Source: Pantoea trifolii (GTDB lineage Bacteria; Pseudomonadota; Gammaproteobacteria; Enterobacterales; Enterobacteriaceae). From it: a DNA stretch of 64,000 nt. The position numbers were made by a program, and so were the translations under genes. Numbering within the stretch: position 1 is the stretch's first letter; the number at the start of each line of letters is the position of its first letter. Shown here piece after piece: positions 42,570 to 51,220 of the stretch. The notes beneath the pieces were generated by a model. The model was not told the DNA's origin. It made no database searches and saw nothing but the letters and a program-made list of their open reading frames with translations. The stretch is from assembly GCF_024506435.1 (NCBI RefSeq), contig NZ_JANIET010000001.1, positions 2,046,001 to 2,110,000 on the forward strand. Direction: 5' to 3'.

Positions 42570-42699
42570 AGAAAATATCTCACTAAGCTAAACAAAGCGC
42601 TCACCGCTGGTGAGCAAAGAAGCAGCGATGATATACTAGCGCCCATGGTTGTTACAGCCGCGATCCCGGCTGTGCTGGTGTTAACTGAAGGAAATGACG

Positions 42700-43035
42700 A
42701 TGAAAAAACTGTTATCCGCCCTGTTGGCGACCGTGGTGACGTCGAGCCTGTTAATGGCTGCGCCAATTGCGTGTGCCAAAACCGATCGCCTGATCATTGA
42801 AGATGGCAGCAGCGCCTCCAGCAATGAAGCCGCGCGCCAGAGCAAAGAGCAGTGGAACGATACTAAAAATCTGCGTAACAAGGTCAATACCCGCGTCGAG
42901 AAAGAGTTCGATAAAGCGGATAAAGCCTTTGATACCCGCGACTCCTGCGAAAAGAGCTACAACGTTAACGCCTATTGGGAACCGAATACGCTGCGTTGCC
43001 TTGACCGCCGCACCGGACGTCCAATTGCACCTTAA
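42700..43035 (+). CDS. ynfB: YnfB-family secreted protein (DUF1283)
   Basis: A 111-residue precursor with signal peptide ([20 protein letters not shown], cleavage after CAK or nearby). The mature part contains the family core [40 protein letters not shown] and the almost invariant [16 protein letters not shown]. It is periplasmic; function unknown. ATG 42700 has AAGGA seven bases upstream, better than ATG 42694. Confidence 0.9.
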   Translation: MKKLLSALLATVVTSSLLMAAPIACAKTDRLIIEDGSSASSNEAARQSKEQWNDTKNLRNKVNTRVEKEFDKADKAFDTRDSCEKSYNVNAYWEPNTLRCLDRRTGRPIAP

Positions 43036-43087
43036 TCGTTTATCACTGCTATAGTTTTGACAGGATTTCTGACCAAAGGAGTGAATG

Positions 43088-43384
43088 ATGAAAAAACGTA
43101 ATGCAGTACTGCTGATGGCGATGTTGTCGCTGCCGGTATTGGCGCAGGCGTCTTGTGAAAGCGTCAAAGCGGACATCAGCAAAAAAATCATTAACAACGG
43201 CGTCGCCGAATCGGACTTCACGCTGGATATCGTGGCCAATGATCAAGCCGATCAGGTCGGCGGCCAGGTTGTGGGTCATTGTGAGAACGACACACAGAAA
43301 ATCGTCTACAAGAAAAATGGCCGTGATGGTGACAGCACCGTGCCAGACAGCGCGGGCAGCTCTCAGGATACGCCAGCGCAGTAA
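43088..43384 (+). CDS. ynfD: YnfD-family secreted protein (DUF1161)
   Basis: A 98-residue precursor with signal peptide MKKRNAVLLMAMLSLPVLAQ. The DUF1161 core follows: SCESVKADISKKIINNGVAE, FTLDIVANDQADQ, GGQVVGHCENDTQKIVYKK with two conserved Cys. E. coli YnfD ends soon after; here a Ser/Gly/Asp-rich tail (GDSTVPDSAGSSQDTPAQ) is added. ATG 43088 is six bases after GGAG. In E. coli speG and ynfC lie between ynfB and ynfD; here they are absent. Confidence 0.9.
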   Translation: MKKRNAVLLMAMLSLPVLAQASCESVKADISKKIINNGVAESDFTLDIVANDQADQVGGQVVGHCENDTQKIVYKKNGRDGDSTVPDSAGSSQDTPAQ

Positions 43385-43390
43385 ACTTTC

Positions 43391-43416
43391 GGGCGGCTCT
43401 CTGGCCGCCCTGCTTT
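43391..43416. terminator. Terminator after ynfD
   Basis: GGGCGGC (43391-43397) pairs with GCCGCCC (43404-43410) over a TCTCTG loop, followed by TGCTTTT. It is a standard intrinsic terminator for the plus-strand ynfD transcript and borders the convergent MFS gene. Confidence 0.75.
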
Positions 43417-44876
43417 TACTCCACTTCCGGCCTTTGCCGCGGCATTATCCACGCCACCCACAACGTTAGCAGCGCAATCAGCAACGACACTACAAACACC
43501 CAATGTAAAGAACTGGCGATTTGTCCGGTCCAGTCATGCAATGTCGCCTCCGACAGCGTCTGACGGCTTTCAGGCGCCATGATTTTCTGCATCGGATCGT
43601 CGGCCTGCGGCAGACGCAGCGACAAGTTGAGGTTCAGCACCGCGCCCAATAACGCGGTACCAATCGCCGAACCGATCATGCGGCTGAACATGATTGAGGC
43701 GGTGCAAATGCCGCGAATGTCGTAATGCGCATGGTTCTGTACCGATACCAGAAACGTGGTGCTGGTCATGCCCATGCCGGTACCAATCACAAAGGCGGTG
43801 AATCCGGCCTGCACGATTGAGCTGTCGCTGCGCAGTAGCAGCAGCAACGCGCTGCCAGCAATCAGCAGCAGCGCGCCCAACTGCGCGGTGAAGCGATAGG
43901 AGGTGATAAGCATCAACCTACCGCTCAATGTACTGGCCAGCGGCCAGCCAATCGACATCATCGCCAGCGCGCTGCCGGCCTGCAGCGGCGTGCCGCCGGT
44001 GATGCCCTGAATCCATGTCGGCAAAAACGCGCTGATGCCCATCATGCTGGCACCGATAATCAGGTTGCCGATGTTGCCAGCAACGATGAGCCGACTGCGC
44101 CAGATTTCCAGCGGAAACAGCGGTGCATCAGCACGCTGTTCATGATGTTTTAAACGCCAGGCGGCGATGACTGCTAGCAGCAGGAATGGCAGCAGCCAGA
44201 AGCCGAGCACTTCGGCCTGTAACAGCGCGACTAATAATGCCGTCACGCAGATCATCAGCCAACAGCTGCCGGTAAGATTGAGCGTGGTGGCCTGATTTTG
44301 CTCACGCGATGGAAGGAAGCGCGCCAGCAGCAACATGGCGATCGCGCCAATCGGTACGTTAACCCAGAAAATCACCGACCAGCTAAAGTGCTGTACCAGC
44401 CACGCGCCGCTCAGCGGGCCAATAATTGCCGCCACGCCCCAGACGCTGGAGAGCCAGCCTTGTACGTTGGCGCGTTCACGCGGCGAATAGACGTCAGCCA
44501 CAATGGTGGAGGTCAGCGGCATAATCGCGCCGGCACCTAAACCCTGAAAAGCGCGAAACAAAATCAGCCACGTCATGCTGTGGGCGAATCCACACAGAAT
44601 CGATCCCAGCAGGAACAGCGATACGCCTATAAACAGCAGCCGTTTGCGGCCCCACATGTCTGCTAATCGGCCATAGAGCGGCACGCTGACGGCTTGTGTC
44701 AGTAAATAGATGGAAAATACCCAGCCAAACTGCGAAAAGCCGCCAAGATCGGCAATGATGGTCGGCATCGCGGTGGCCACGATGGTGACTTCAATCGCCG
44801 CCATAAACATAGCGAGCATGCAGCCGATAAGAATCCAGTGGCGATGTTCCGTGTTCAATTCTGCAGTTTCAGTCAT
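43416..44876 (-). CDS. DHA2-family (EmrB/QacA) 14-helix MFS efflux pump
   Basis: A 486-residue drug:proton antiporter. Typical motifs: FMAAIEVTIVATAMPTIIAD (helix 1, motif D1), GRLADMWGRKRLL (motif A), LILFRAFQGLGAGAIMPLTS, and GPLSGAWLVQHFSWSVIFWV (motif C, GxxxGP-type). The length and hydrophobic pattern suit 14 helices. The substrate is unknown. No membrane-fusion partner is adjacent. A GTGAC palindrome lies 72 bases upstream, and a similar one precedes sotB. Confidence 0.9.
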   Translation of the reverse strand: MTETAELNTEHRHWILIGCMLAMFMAAIEVTIVATAMPTIIADLGGFSQFGWVFSIYLLTQAVSVPLYGRLADMWGRKRLLFIGVSLFLLGSILCGFAHSMTWLILFRAFQGLGAGAIMPLTSTIVADVYSPRERANVQGWLSSVWGVAAIIGPLSGAWLVQHFSWSVIFWVNVPIGAIAMLLLARFLPSREQNQATTLNLTGSCWLMICVTALLVALLQAEVLGFWLLPFLLLAVIAAWRLKHHEQRADAPLFPLEIWRSRLIVAGNIGNLIIGASMMGISAFLPTWIQGITGGTPLQAGSALAMMSIGWPLASTLSGRLMLITSYRFTAQLGALLLIAGSALLLLLRSDSSIVQAGFTAFVIGTGMGMTSTTFLVSVQNHAHYDIRGICTASIMFSRMIGSAIGTALLGAVLNLNLSLRLPQADDPMQKIMAPESRQTLSEATLHDWTGQIASSLHWVFVVSLLIALLTLWVAWIMPRQRPEVE

Positions 44877-45263
44877 ACGTCTCCCTAATTTCTAACAAGG
44901 CTAGCTGAAAATTCACCAGACCAGTTTCCTCTGCGTGCGCCCCATCTGTGACGAGGTCACTTATTTCGATGAAAATTTTTTATTGTCGTATGATGCCTTA
45001 TTCCATGCGGGTTAGCTGCGGTTTTTGATTATTTCTATCTGACTGATTTTGCCGCAGAAACTGGCACTTATCGACAAGCATTGCTATAGGTCTAAGCGGT
45101 GCTTTCCAGTTATTCACTGAAAAAGCATCTGCTAATAGTCATTTTAACTGCAATTTAACGGGGTGAAGGATTTTCGTATGTGTGCGTTTTTGACACTGCG
45201 CCGCCATCCTGGGAATGACATCACCACATCGAACGATTTTTTTGAATCAGGGAGACACTGGCT
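44877..45263. promoter_or_regulatory. Divergent gap between the DHA2 pump and the osmoprotectant operon
   Basis: 387 bases without a gene. GTGACGAGGTCAC at 44948-44960 is a 13-base palindrome near the pump start. The osm operon's leader (45090-45263) is AT-rich and ends with AGGGAGAC before the ATG at 45264. A CTATAGG at about 45089 could be part of a sigma-S -10 element, but I am not sure. Confidence 0.4.
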
Positions 45264-45980
45264 ATGCAAAATGCATCGCTCGCCCGCCGCGCTGGGCTGG
45301 CTCTGCTCGCGATTGTTGCGGTGATTGCCCTGCTGGTTTGGGGGCTGGGGCTGAACACGCTGCGCGACCGTCGGGAAGATTTGATCTATCTCGGGCAGCA
45401 GCATCTGTTTTTGGTGTTTTGGTCAATGTTCTTTGCGCTGCTGGTGGGCATCCCCAGCGGGATCTTGCTGAGTCGTCCGTTTGCCCGTCGCTGGGCAGAG
45501 TACGTGATGCAAATCTTCAACGTGGGTAACACGCTGCCACCACTGGCGGTATTGGCGCTGGCGATGGTGATTGTCGGTATCGGCGATCGTCCCGCGTTGA
45601 TTGCCCTGTTCCTCGCCTCGCTGCTGCCGATTGTGCGTAATACTTTTGCCGGTTTAAGCGCGGTACCGCCGTCGCTAATCGAAGCCGCCAACGGTATAGG
45701 TATGACTAAGTTTCAGCGTTTGCGTCAGGTGGAAATTCCCAATGCGCTGCCGGTGATTCTGACAGGCGTGCGTATCGCCACGGCGATTAACGTCGGTACC
45801 GCGCCATTGGCGTTTCTGATCGGCGCCAGCAGCTTTGGCGAGCTGATCTTCCCTGGTATCTACCTCAACGACTTCCCTACGCTGATCCTCGGCGCTGTGG
45901 CCACCGCGCTGGTTGCGCTGTTGCTCGACATGCTGCTTGCAGCATTGGGACGTTATCTCAGCCCGCACTCTGCGGCTTAA
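45264..45980 (+). CDS. Osmoprotectant ABC importer permease (OsmY/YehW-like)
   Basis: A 238-residue permease with six or so helices. The EAA-type coupling loop is [24 protein letters not shown]-like (residues about 135-158), followed by [20 protein letters not shown]. It corresponds to the larger permease of the Salmonella OsmU system (called OsmY there, unrelated to E. coli osmY) or YehW. It is first of a four-gene operon: permease, binding protein, permease, ATPase with 16, 9 and -1 base gaps. Likely ligands are glycine betaine and choline-O-sulfate. Confidence 0.85.
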   Translation: MQNASLARRAGLALLAIVAVIALLVWGLGLNTLRDRREDLIYLGQQHLFLVFWSMFFALLVGIPSGILLSRPFARRWAEYVMQIFNVGNTLPPLAVLALAMVIVGIGDRPALIALFLASLLPIVRNTFAGLSAVPPSLIEAANGIGMTKFQRLRQVEIPNALPVILTGVRIATAINVGTAPLAFLIGASSFGELIFPGIYLNDFPTLILGAVATALVALLLDMLLAALGRYLSPHSAA

Positions 45981-45996
45981 CACAAGGAGTTTTGTG

Positions 45997-46923
45997 ATGG
46001 CCACTGCCAACAAGCTGGCGCGCTGGGTAAAACGTACTGCGCTGGCACTCACCGCGACGCTGGCAATCAGCCAAAGCGCCGCTGCTGCAACACCCATCAC
46101 CATGGCAACCAAGAGTTTTACCGAGCAGCACATCCTCTCCGCGATGACGGTGATCTGGTTGCAGAAGAAAGGTTTTCAGGTGATCCCCAAGACCAATATC
46201 GCCACCACCATTGGTCGTAACGCGATGATCAACAAACAGATTGATATGACGTGGGAATACACCGGTACTTCGCTGATCATCTTTAACCACATCAATAAGC
46301 CGATGTCGACGGAAGACGCTTATAAAACGGTAAAACAGCTGGATGCGAAGTTGGGGCTGGTCTGGCTCAATCCTGCACCGATGAACAATACCTATGCGTT
46401 TGCTATGCAACGCGATCGCGCGGACAAAGAAGGCATTAACACCATGTCGCAACTGGTGGCGAAGCTGGAAGAGGTACGCAAGAACGATCCGGATCATAAC
46501 TGGAAACTCGGTTTGGACCTGGAGTTCTCGGGCCGTTCCGATGGCCTGAAGCCGCTGCAGAAAGCCTACAACATGCCGCTCGATCGTCCGCAGATTCGCC
46601 AGATGGATCCCGGCTTAGTCTACAACGCGATTCGCGATGGTTTTGTTGACGCGGGTTTGATCTATACAACCGATGGCCGCGTGAAAGGTTTTGAACTCAA
46701 AGTGTTAGAAGATGATAAGCACTTCTTCCCGAGTTACAACGTCACGCCGGTAGTGCGTCAGGATGTGCTGGAGAGTCATCCAGGTCTGGATAAGGCGCTT
46801 AATCAGCTTTCCGCATTGATTAACGACGAAGCGATCACCGAGATGAACAAGCGAGTCGATATTGATCATCAGTCGCCGCAACAGGTGGCGCGTGATTTCC
46901 TTCAATCTAAGAACATGCTGTAA
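45997..46923 (+). CDS. osmX: Osmoprotectant-binding periplasmic protein (OsmX/YehZ-like)
   Basis: A 308-residue exported protein. The signal peptide ([20 protein letters not shown], cleavage near AAAA) precedes the OpuAC-type core [51 protein letters not shown] and [17 protein letters not shown]. Compatible-solute binders of this class hold quaternary amines in an aromatic cage. AAGGAG lies eight bases before ATG 45997; the open frame upstream is a shadow of the permease gene. Confidence 0.87.
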   Translation: MATANKLARWVKRTALALTATLAISQSAAAATPITMATKSFTEQHILSAMTVIWLQKKGFQVIPKTNIATTIGRNAMINKQIDMTWEYTGTSLIIFNHINKPMSTEDAYKTVKQLDAKLGLVWLNPAPMNNTYAFAMQRDRADKEGINTMSQLVAKLEEVRKNDPDHNWKLGLDLEFSGRSDGLKPLQKAYNMPLDRPQIRQMDPGLVYNAIRDGFVDAGLIYTTDGRVKGFELKVLEDDKHFFPSYNVTPVVRQDVLESHPGLDKALNQLSALINDEAITEMNKRVDIDHQSPQQVARDFLQSKNML

Positions 46924-46932
46924 GGAGGCGCT

Positions 46933-47580
46933 GTGGATACCTTGCATTACATCATGAATAACTGGCACACCTTGATGTCGCTCACCTGGCAACATACCTG
47001 GCTGGTGCTGGTAGCGGTAGGTTTCGCCATTATCGTTGGCGTGCCGCTGGGCATTTTGATTGTGCGCTTTAAGTGGCTGGCCACGCCGGTGCTCGGCATC
47101 GCCACCATTGTGTTAACCATTCCTACCATTGCGTTGTTTGGTTTGATGATTCCATTGTTTTCTATGATCGGTCAGGGCATTGGCGCCCTGCCCGCGATTA
47201 CTGCGGTGTTTCTCTACTCGCTGCTGCCGATTGTGCGTAACACCCACACCGCGCTGGAAAATCTGTCTCCCGGACTGCGCGAAGCTGGTCGTGGGATTGG
47301 CATGACTTTCTGGCAGCGTCTGCGCTGGGTGGAAATTCCGATGGCGCTGCCGGTGATTTTTGGCGGTATTCGTACGGCGGTGGTGATGAACGTTGGCGTA
47401 ATGGCGATTGCCGCCGTGATTGGTGCAGGCGGTTTGGGCCTGCAACTGCTCGACGGTATCAGCGGCAGCGATGTGCGCATGCTGATTGCCGGTGCCTTGA
47501 TGATTTGTTTGCTCGCGATTGTGCTTGATTGGCTGCTGCACCGTTTGCAGTCGGCGCTGACTCCTAAGGGGATTCGATAA
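46933..47580 (+). CDS. osmW: Osmoprotectant ABC importer permease (OsmW-like)
   Basis: A 215-residue permease starting at GTG 46933 after AAGGAGG. It contains the coupling loop LREAGRGIGMTFWQRLRWVE and VMAIAAVIGAGGLGLQLLDG, typical of the small OpuCB/OsmW permeases. It pairs with the permease at 45264 to form the channel. The stop overlaps the ATPase ATG (TAATG). Confidence 0.87.
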   Translation: MDTLHYIMNNWHTLMSLTWQHTWLVLVAVGFAIIVGVPLGILIVRFKWLATPVLGIATIVLTIPTIALFGLMIPLFSMIGQGIGALPAITAVFLYSLLPIVRNTHTALENLSPGLREAGRGIGMTFWQRLRWVEIPMALPVIFGGIRTAVVMNVGVMAIAAVIGAGGLGLQLLDGISGSDVRMLIAGALMICLLAIVLDWLLHRLQSALTPKGIR

Positions 47581-48716
47581 TGATAAAACTGGAAAACCTG
47601 ACGAAAACCTTTACGCAAAAGAACGGCACGTCTCTCAATGCCGTGGATAACGTCAGCCTGGAAGTGCCTGCCGGGGAAATGTGTGTGCTGCTCGGCCCAT
47701 CGGGTTGTGGCAAAACCACTACGCTGAAGATGATTAACCGCCTGATTCCTTCTTCAAGCGGCAGGATTTTGATCAATGGTGAAGACACCAGCGGACAAGA
47801 TACCGTTACCCTGCGCCGCAATATTGGTTACGTGATCCAGCAGATTGGTCTGTTCCCGAACATGACCATCGAGGAGAACATTACCGTGGTGCCGCGCATG
47901 CTGGGCTGGGATAAGAAGCGCTGCCGCGAACGCGCCACGGAATTGATGAGCATGGTGGCGCTCGATCCGACCAAGTTCCTGCATCGCTATCCGCGTGAAA
48001 TGTCCGGTGGTCAGCAGCAGCGTATCGGCGTGATTCGCGCACTGGCCGCTGATCCACCGGTTTTGCTGATGGATGAACCTTTCGGCGCGGTCGATCCGAT
48101 CAACCGTGAAGTGATTCAGAACGAGTTCCTGGAAATGCAGCGTCAGTTGAAGAAGACCGTGATGCTGGTTAGCCATGATATTGATGAAGCGCTGAAGCTC
48201 GGCGACCGCATTGCCGTGTTTGGTCAGGGCAAAATTGTGCAGTGCGCCAGCCCGGATGAGCTGTTAGCCAAACCGGCGAACGACTTTGTGGGCTCCTTTG
48301 TCGGTCAGGACCGTACGCTGAAACGTTTGTTGCTGGTGCAGGCTGGCGATGTCACCGATCAGCAGCCCACCATCACCGTGCAGCGCACAACGCTATTGCA
48401 GGACGCTTTCGCTTCCATGGACGATAACGATATGCGCTCGGTGACGGTGGTTGATGAAGATGGCAAGCCGCTGGGATTTGTGAAGCGTCGTGAAGCGCGC
48501 GGATCCACGGGCCGCTGCGAAGAGATGCTGCATACTTTTAAAGTGACCGGCAAAGCAGAAGAGAACCTGCGCGTGGTGCTGTCGAAGTTGTATGAGCACA
48601 ACACGGTATGGATGCCGATCGTCGATGAGGAAGGTCGTTATAGCGGTGAGATATCGCAGGATTACATTGCCGATTATCTCAGTTCTGGACGTACGCGCCG
48701 TCGTTTGAATCCATAA
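47580..48716 (+). CDS. osmV: Osmoprotectant ABC importer ATPase with CBS domains (OsmV-like)
   Basis: A 378-residue ATPase. Walker A GPSGCGKTTTLKMINRL (about residue 38), signature MSGGQQQRIGVIRAL, Walker B VLLMDEPFGAVDP, and the H-loop in VSHDIDEALKLGD. From about residue 250 a tandem CBS region follows (ITVQRTTLLQDAFASMDDND, VTVVDEDGKPLGFVKRR, VWMPIVDEEGRYSGEISQDY). In OpuA-type systems this region senses ionic strength. It is the last gene of the operon; a large inverted repeat follows. Confidence 0.9.
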   Translation: MIKLENLTKTFTQKNGTSLNAVDNVSLEVPAGEMCVLLGPSGCGKTTTLKMINRLIPSSSGRILINGEDTSGQDTVTLRRNIGYVIQQIGLFPNMTIEENITVVPRMLGWDKKRCRERATELMSMVALDPTKFLHRYPREMSGGQQQRIGVIRALAADPPVLLMDEPFGAVDPINREVIQNEFLEMQRQLKKTVMLVSHDIDEALKLGDRIAVFGQGKIVQCASPDELLAKPANDFVGSFVGQDRTLKRLLLVQAGDVTDQQPTITVQRTTLLQDAFASMDDNDMRSVTVVDEDGKPLGFVKRREARGSTGRCEEMLHTFKVTGKAEENLRVVLSKLYEHNTVWMPIVDEEGRYSGEISQDYIADYLSSGRTRRRLNP

Positions 48717-48730
48717 AACCGTAAGCAGTC

Positions 48731-48839
48731 GCCGAGGGGCATATGGCAGATCGTAAAGTCGCCATAAATCATCCCTGAGGCTCAGCCCGCGCCTTCCCTG
48801 GCGCGGGATGCTTTACTCCTCTGCCATATGCCCCTCGGC
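48731..48839. terminator. 109-bp nested palindrome between converging osmV and the xanthine permease
   Basis: A 19-bp perfect outer stem (48731-48749 with 48821-48839, holding GAGGGGCATATGGC) encloses GTAAAG/CTTTAC and an inner GC stem CCCGCGCC/GGCGCGGG (48786-48807). Between them is a partial GTCGCCATAAAT match to the hairpin family. It should act as a strong two-way transcription barrier. Confidence 0.7.
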
Positions 48840-48860
48840 TATTTGACTCCGTGCGCTTTG

Positions 48861-50234
48861 TTAGCGTGATTCCTCAGCCGTTTTTGCCGCTACAGCTTCG
48901 CTGCGCTCTGAAGGCAGTACTACATTCAAAATAATCGCCAGCATCCCACCGGTGGTGACCGCGTGACCAAACAGGTTGCTAATCAGCGTGGGAAATTGTT
49001 TCAGCACATCAGGCACTGCTTCCACACCCAAACCGATACCAAACGATACGGCAACAATCAGCATCTCGCGACGGCCAAGCGGCGTTTGCGTCATCACGCG
49101 AATACCTGCCGCCACCACGCTACCAAACATCACAATGGTCGCGCCGCCCAACACCGGCGGTGGAATCTGCTGCAGCATATAGCCAATTGCCGGGAACATA
49201 CCGAGCAGCACCAACATCACGCCGATCACCATGCCAACGTAACGGCTGGCGACGCCGGTCATCTGGATGACGCCGTTATTTTGCGCAAAGGTGGTGTTGG
49301 GAAAGGCCGAGAATACGGCGGCGAGCAAACAGCTGATGCCATCGGCAAAAATACCGCCCTGCATGCGGCGCTCAAACGCTTCGCCTTCAATCGGCTGCTG
49401 CGACAACATGCAGTTCGCCGTAAGATCGCCCACCGCTTCAATCACGGCAATCACCGATACCAGGGCGATGGGAATGAAGATGGTCCAGTCAAAGGCAAAA
49501 CCAAAACGGAACAGTTCTGGCAGAACCAGCCACGGCGTATCGCCCATTGGTTTGAGGGTGAGATGACCGGTTAACGCTGCGGCGATACAGCCCGCTGCAA
49601 TGCCAGCAACCACGGCAACCAGCCGCGTCCAGCGATTTTGCGAACGGTTAAGGACGATTATCACCAGCAGGGTCAAGGCGCCGAGCGCCAGATTACCCGG
49701 TGCGCCAAAATTGCTGGCGTTATGGCCACCAGCCCAATCGGTGATGCTGACTTTGATCAGGCTGATGCCAATCAATGTGATCACGGTACCGGTGACCACC
49801 GGCGTCAACACTTTGCGCAATGGCGCGATGCAGCGGCTGATTAGCATCGGAATCATCGCCGCCACCAGGTTGCAGCCAAAGATCATCGCCATGATCTCTT
49901 CCGGCGATCCACCGCGCGCTTTGACCATCAATCCGCCCGACAAAATCACGCCCAGAAAGGCAAAACTGGTGCCCTGCAGGCAGATCATGCCGGCGCCAAT
50001 GCCCATAAAGCGGCGCGCCTGCAGGAATGTACCCAAACCGGAAACCAACAGCGACATGCTGATCAGATAAGGGATCCATGCCTGCAATCCCAAAACGGAA
50101 CCAATAATCAGCGGCGGCGTAATTATGCCGACGACGCTGGCCAGCACATGTTGCAGTGCGGCACAAAATGCAGGCAATGGACCGATGCGGTCATTCAGCC
50201 CATACAACAAACCTTTCTCATCTGATTGCGACAT
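48861..50234 (-). CDS. xanP: NCS2-family xanthine/purine permease (XanP-like)
   Basis: A 457-residue nucleobase:cation symporter-2 protein with about 14 hydrophobic segments. The family's TFAQNNGVIQMTGVASRYVG (signature region, about residue 320) and GGATIVMFGSVVAAGIRV are clear, and the N-terminus YGLNDRIGPLPAFCAALQHV is typical of XanP/UapA. It imports xanthine with protons and could feed the XdhABC/HpxO route, though it lies 8 kb away and is separately transcribed. The exact purine is inferred. Confidence 0.85.
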   Translation of the reverse strand: MSQSDEKGLLYGLNDRIGPLPAFCAALQHVLASVVGIITPPLIIGSVLGLQAWIPYLISMSLLVSGLGTFLQARRFMGIGAGMICLQGTSFAFLGVILSGGLMVKARGGSPEEIMAMIFGCNLVAAMIPMLISRCIAPLRKVLTPVVTGTVITLIGISLIKVSITDWAGGHNASNFGAPGNLALGALTLLVIIVLNRSQNRWTRLVAVVAGIAAGCIAAALTGHLTLKPMGDTPWLVLPELFRFGFAFDWTIFIPIALVSVIAVIEAVGDLTANCMLSQQPIEGEAFERRMQGGIFADGISCLLAAVFSAFPNTTFAQNNGVIQMTGVASRYVGMVIGVMLVLLGMFPAIGYMLQQIPPPVLGGATIVMFGSVVAAGIRVMTQTPLGRREMLIVAVSFGIGLGVEAVPDVLKQFPTLISNLFGHAVTTGGMLAIILNVVLPSERSEAVAAKTAEESR

Positions 50235-50350
50235 ACAGGTGCTCCGGCAAGATATTCATCAGAGCAGCTGATGCATGAATCACGCCAGAGAAGAGAATGC
50301 AATAAAATACAGGGAGTAAAGGATTGAATAATAGAGGAATTAATTCGTTA

Positions 50351-50388
50351 AAAAGGATGGCTGAATCTGAATCATTAGATTCAGCCAT
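50351..50388 (-). terminator. Intrinsic terminator of bioD2
   Basis: Reading leftward from bioD2, ATGGCTGAATCT (right arm complement at 50377-50388) pairs with AGATTCAGCCAT (50357-50368 complement), an exact 12-bp stem with an eight-base loop. It is followed by CCTTTTTAACG on the minus strand. Confidence 0.78.
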
Positions 50389-50413
50389 TGATAATTTGCG
50401 GCACTTTGTTTCA

Positions 50414-51118
50414 TCAGGCCGCAGGCTTTGCACTGTTGTCGTGCGTAATATTGTCATCGAGCAGCGAAATATCCAGATAACCGCTCAGTTCCCGCTGCTC
50501 TGCACGCGGCAGGTAAGGCAACTCGCCTAATAAAGGTGCACCTAGCTTCTCGCTCAAAACATCAATAATTTCAGCGTAATGCGCCAGGCCGGGATTAATA
50601 CGGTTTGCTACCCAACCCGCCAGTTGCAATCCATCCTGCGCAATGGCCTCGGCGGTCAGTAAAGCGTGGCTGATGCAACCTTCCTTAATGCCTACAACCA
50701 ACACAACCGGCAAATGCTCCTGCCGCACCCAATCGGACAAAGGCTGCAAGTCGTTCATTAAACTGCGCCAACCGCCGGTGCCTTCCACCACCACGCGCGC
50801 GGCGCGCTGCTGCAAATCGTTCAAACTGCGAGTGAGTAACGGATAATCAATGCGCTGCGTCGGGCTGGTGCTGATTTCGTCCTCTTCCAGGGCGATAGGA
50901 TTGACGGCGGAATATGTGAGAGTGAGGCCCGAAACTTGCTGTAACAGCAGTGCGTCTTTGTTACGTAAGCCTTCGGTTGTGCGCTGCGCACTTTTGGCGA
51001 CAGGTTTGAAACCTGCGGCGCAGAGATCTGCCTTGGCAAAGCACTGCAATAACGCGCGGGATACCACGGTTTTACCCACCGCGGTGTCGGTACCGGTGAC
51101 AAAAAGCGTTTTCACCAT
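50414..51118 (-). CDS. bioD2: Dethiobiotin synthetase paralogue (BioD2/YnfK)
   Basis: A 234-residue P-loop enzyme. LFVTGTDTAVGKTVVSRALL is the ATP motif; GFKPVAKSAQ carries the catalytic Lys region; VVEGTGGWRSLMND and the end SLLDDNITHDNSAKPAA follow. BioD closes the ureido ring of dethiobiotin from DAPA, CO2 and ATP. The neighbour mlc and the following LysR/MFS pair are in the same order as ynfK-mlc-ynfL-ynfM of E. coli, so this is the YnfK paralogue rather than the bio-operon copy. Confidence 0.92.
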   Translation of the reverse strand: MVKTLFVTGTDTAVGKTVVSRALLQCFAKADLCAAGFKPVAKSAQRTTEGLRNKDALLLQQVSGLTLTYSAVNPIALEEDEISTSPTQRIDYPLLTRSLNDLQQRAARVVVEGTGGWRSLMNDLQPLSDWVRQEHLPVVLVVGIKEGCISHALLTAEAIAQDGLQLAGWVANRINPGLAHYAEIIDVLSEKLGAPLLGELPYLPRAEQRELSGYLDISLLDDNITHDNSAKPAA

Positions 51119-51220
51119 TCTCCTCCTTCATTAAAGCGATGTGTAACGTGCGAAGGAGGCAGTTTAAGGAAATGTTTTCGCAGGCAGATTGCGTTAGGAC
51201 AAACTTAAGGCGAGCTGTCA

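Noticed and set aside
10356..47193. KOPS-like octamers as proof of terminus polarity
   Set aside because: GGGTAGGG (10356) and GGGAAGGG (31541) point away from the dif site, while CCCTGCCC at 41556 and 47186 point toward it. Two against two over this span proves nothing, so polarity is left for whole-genome analysis.
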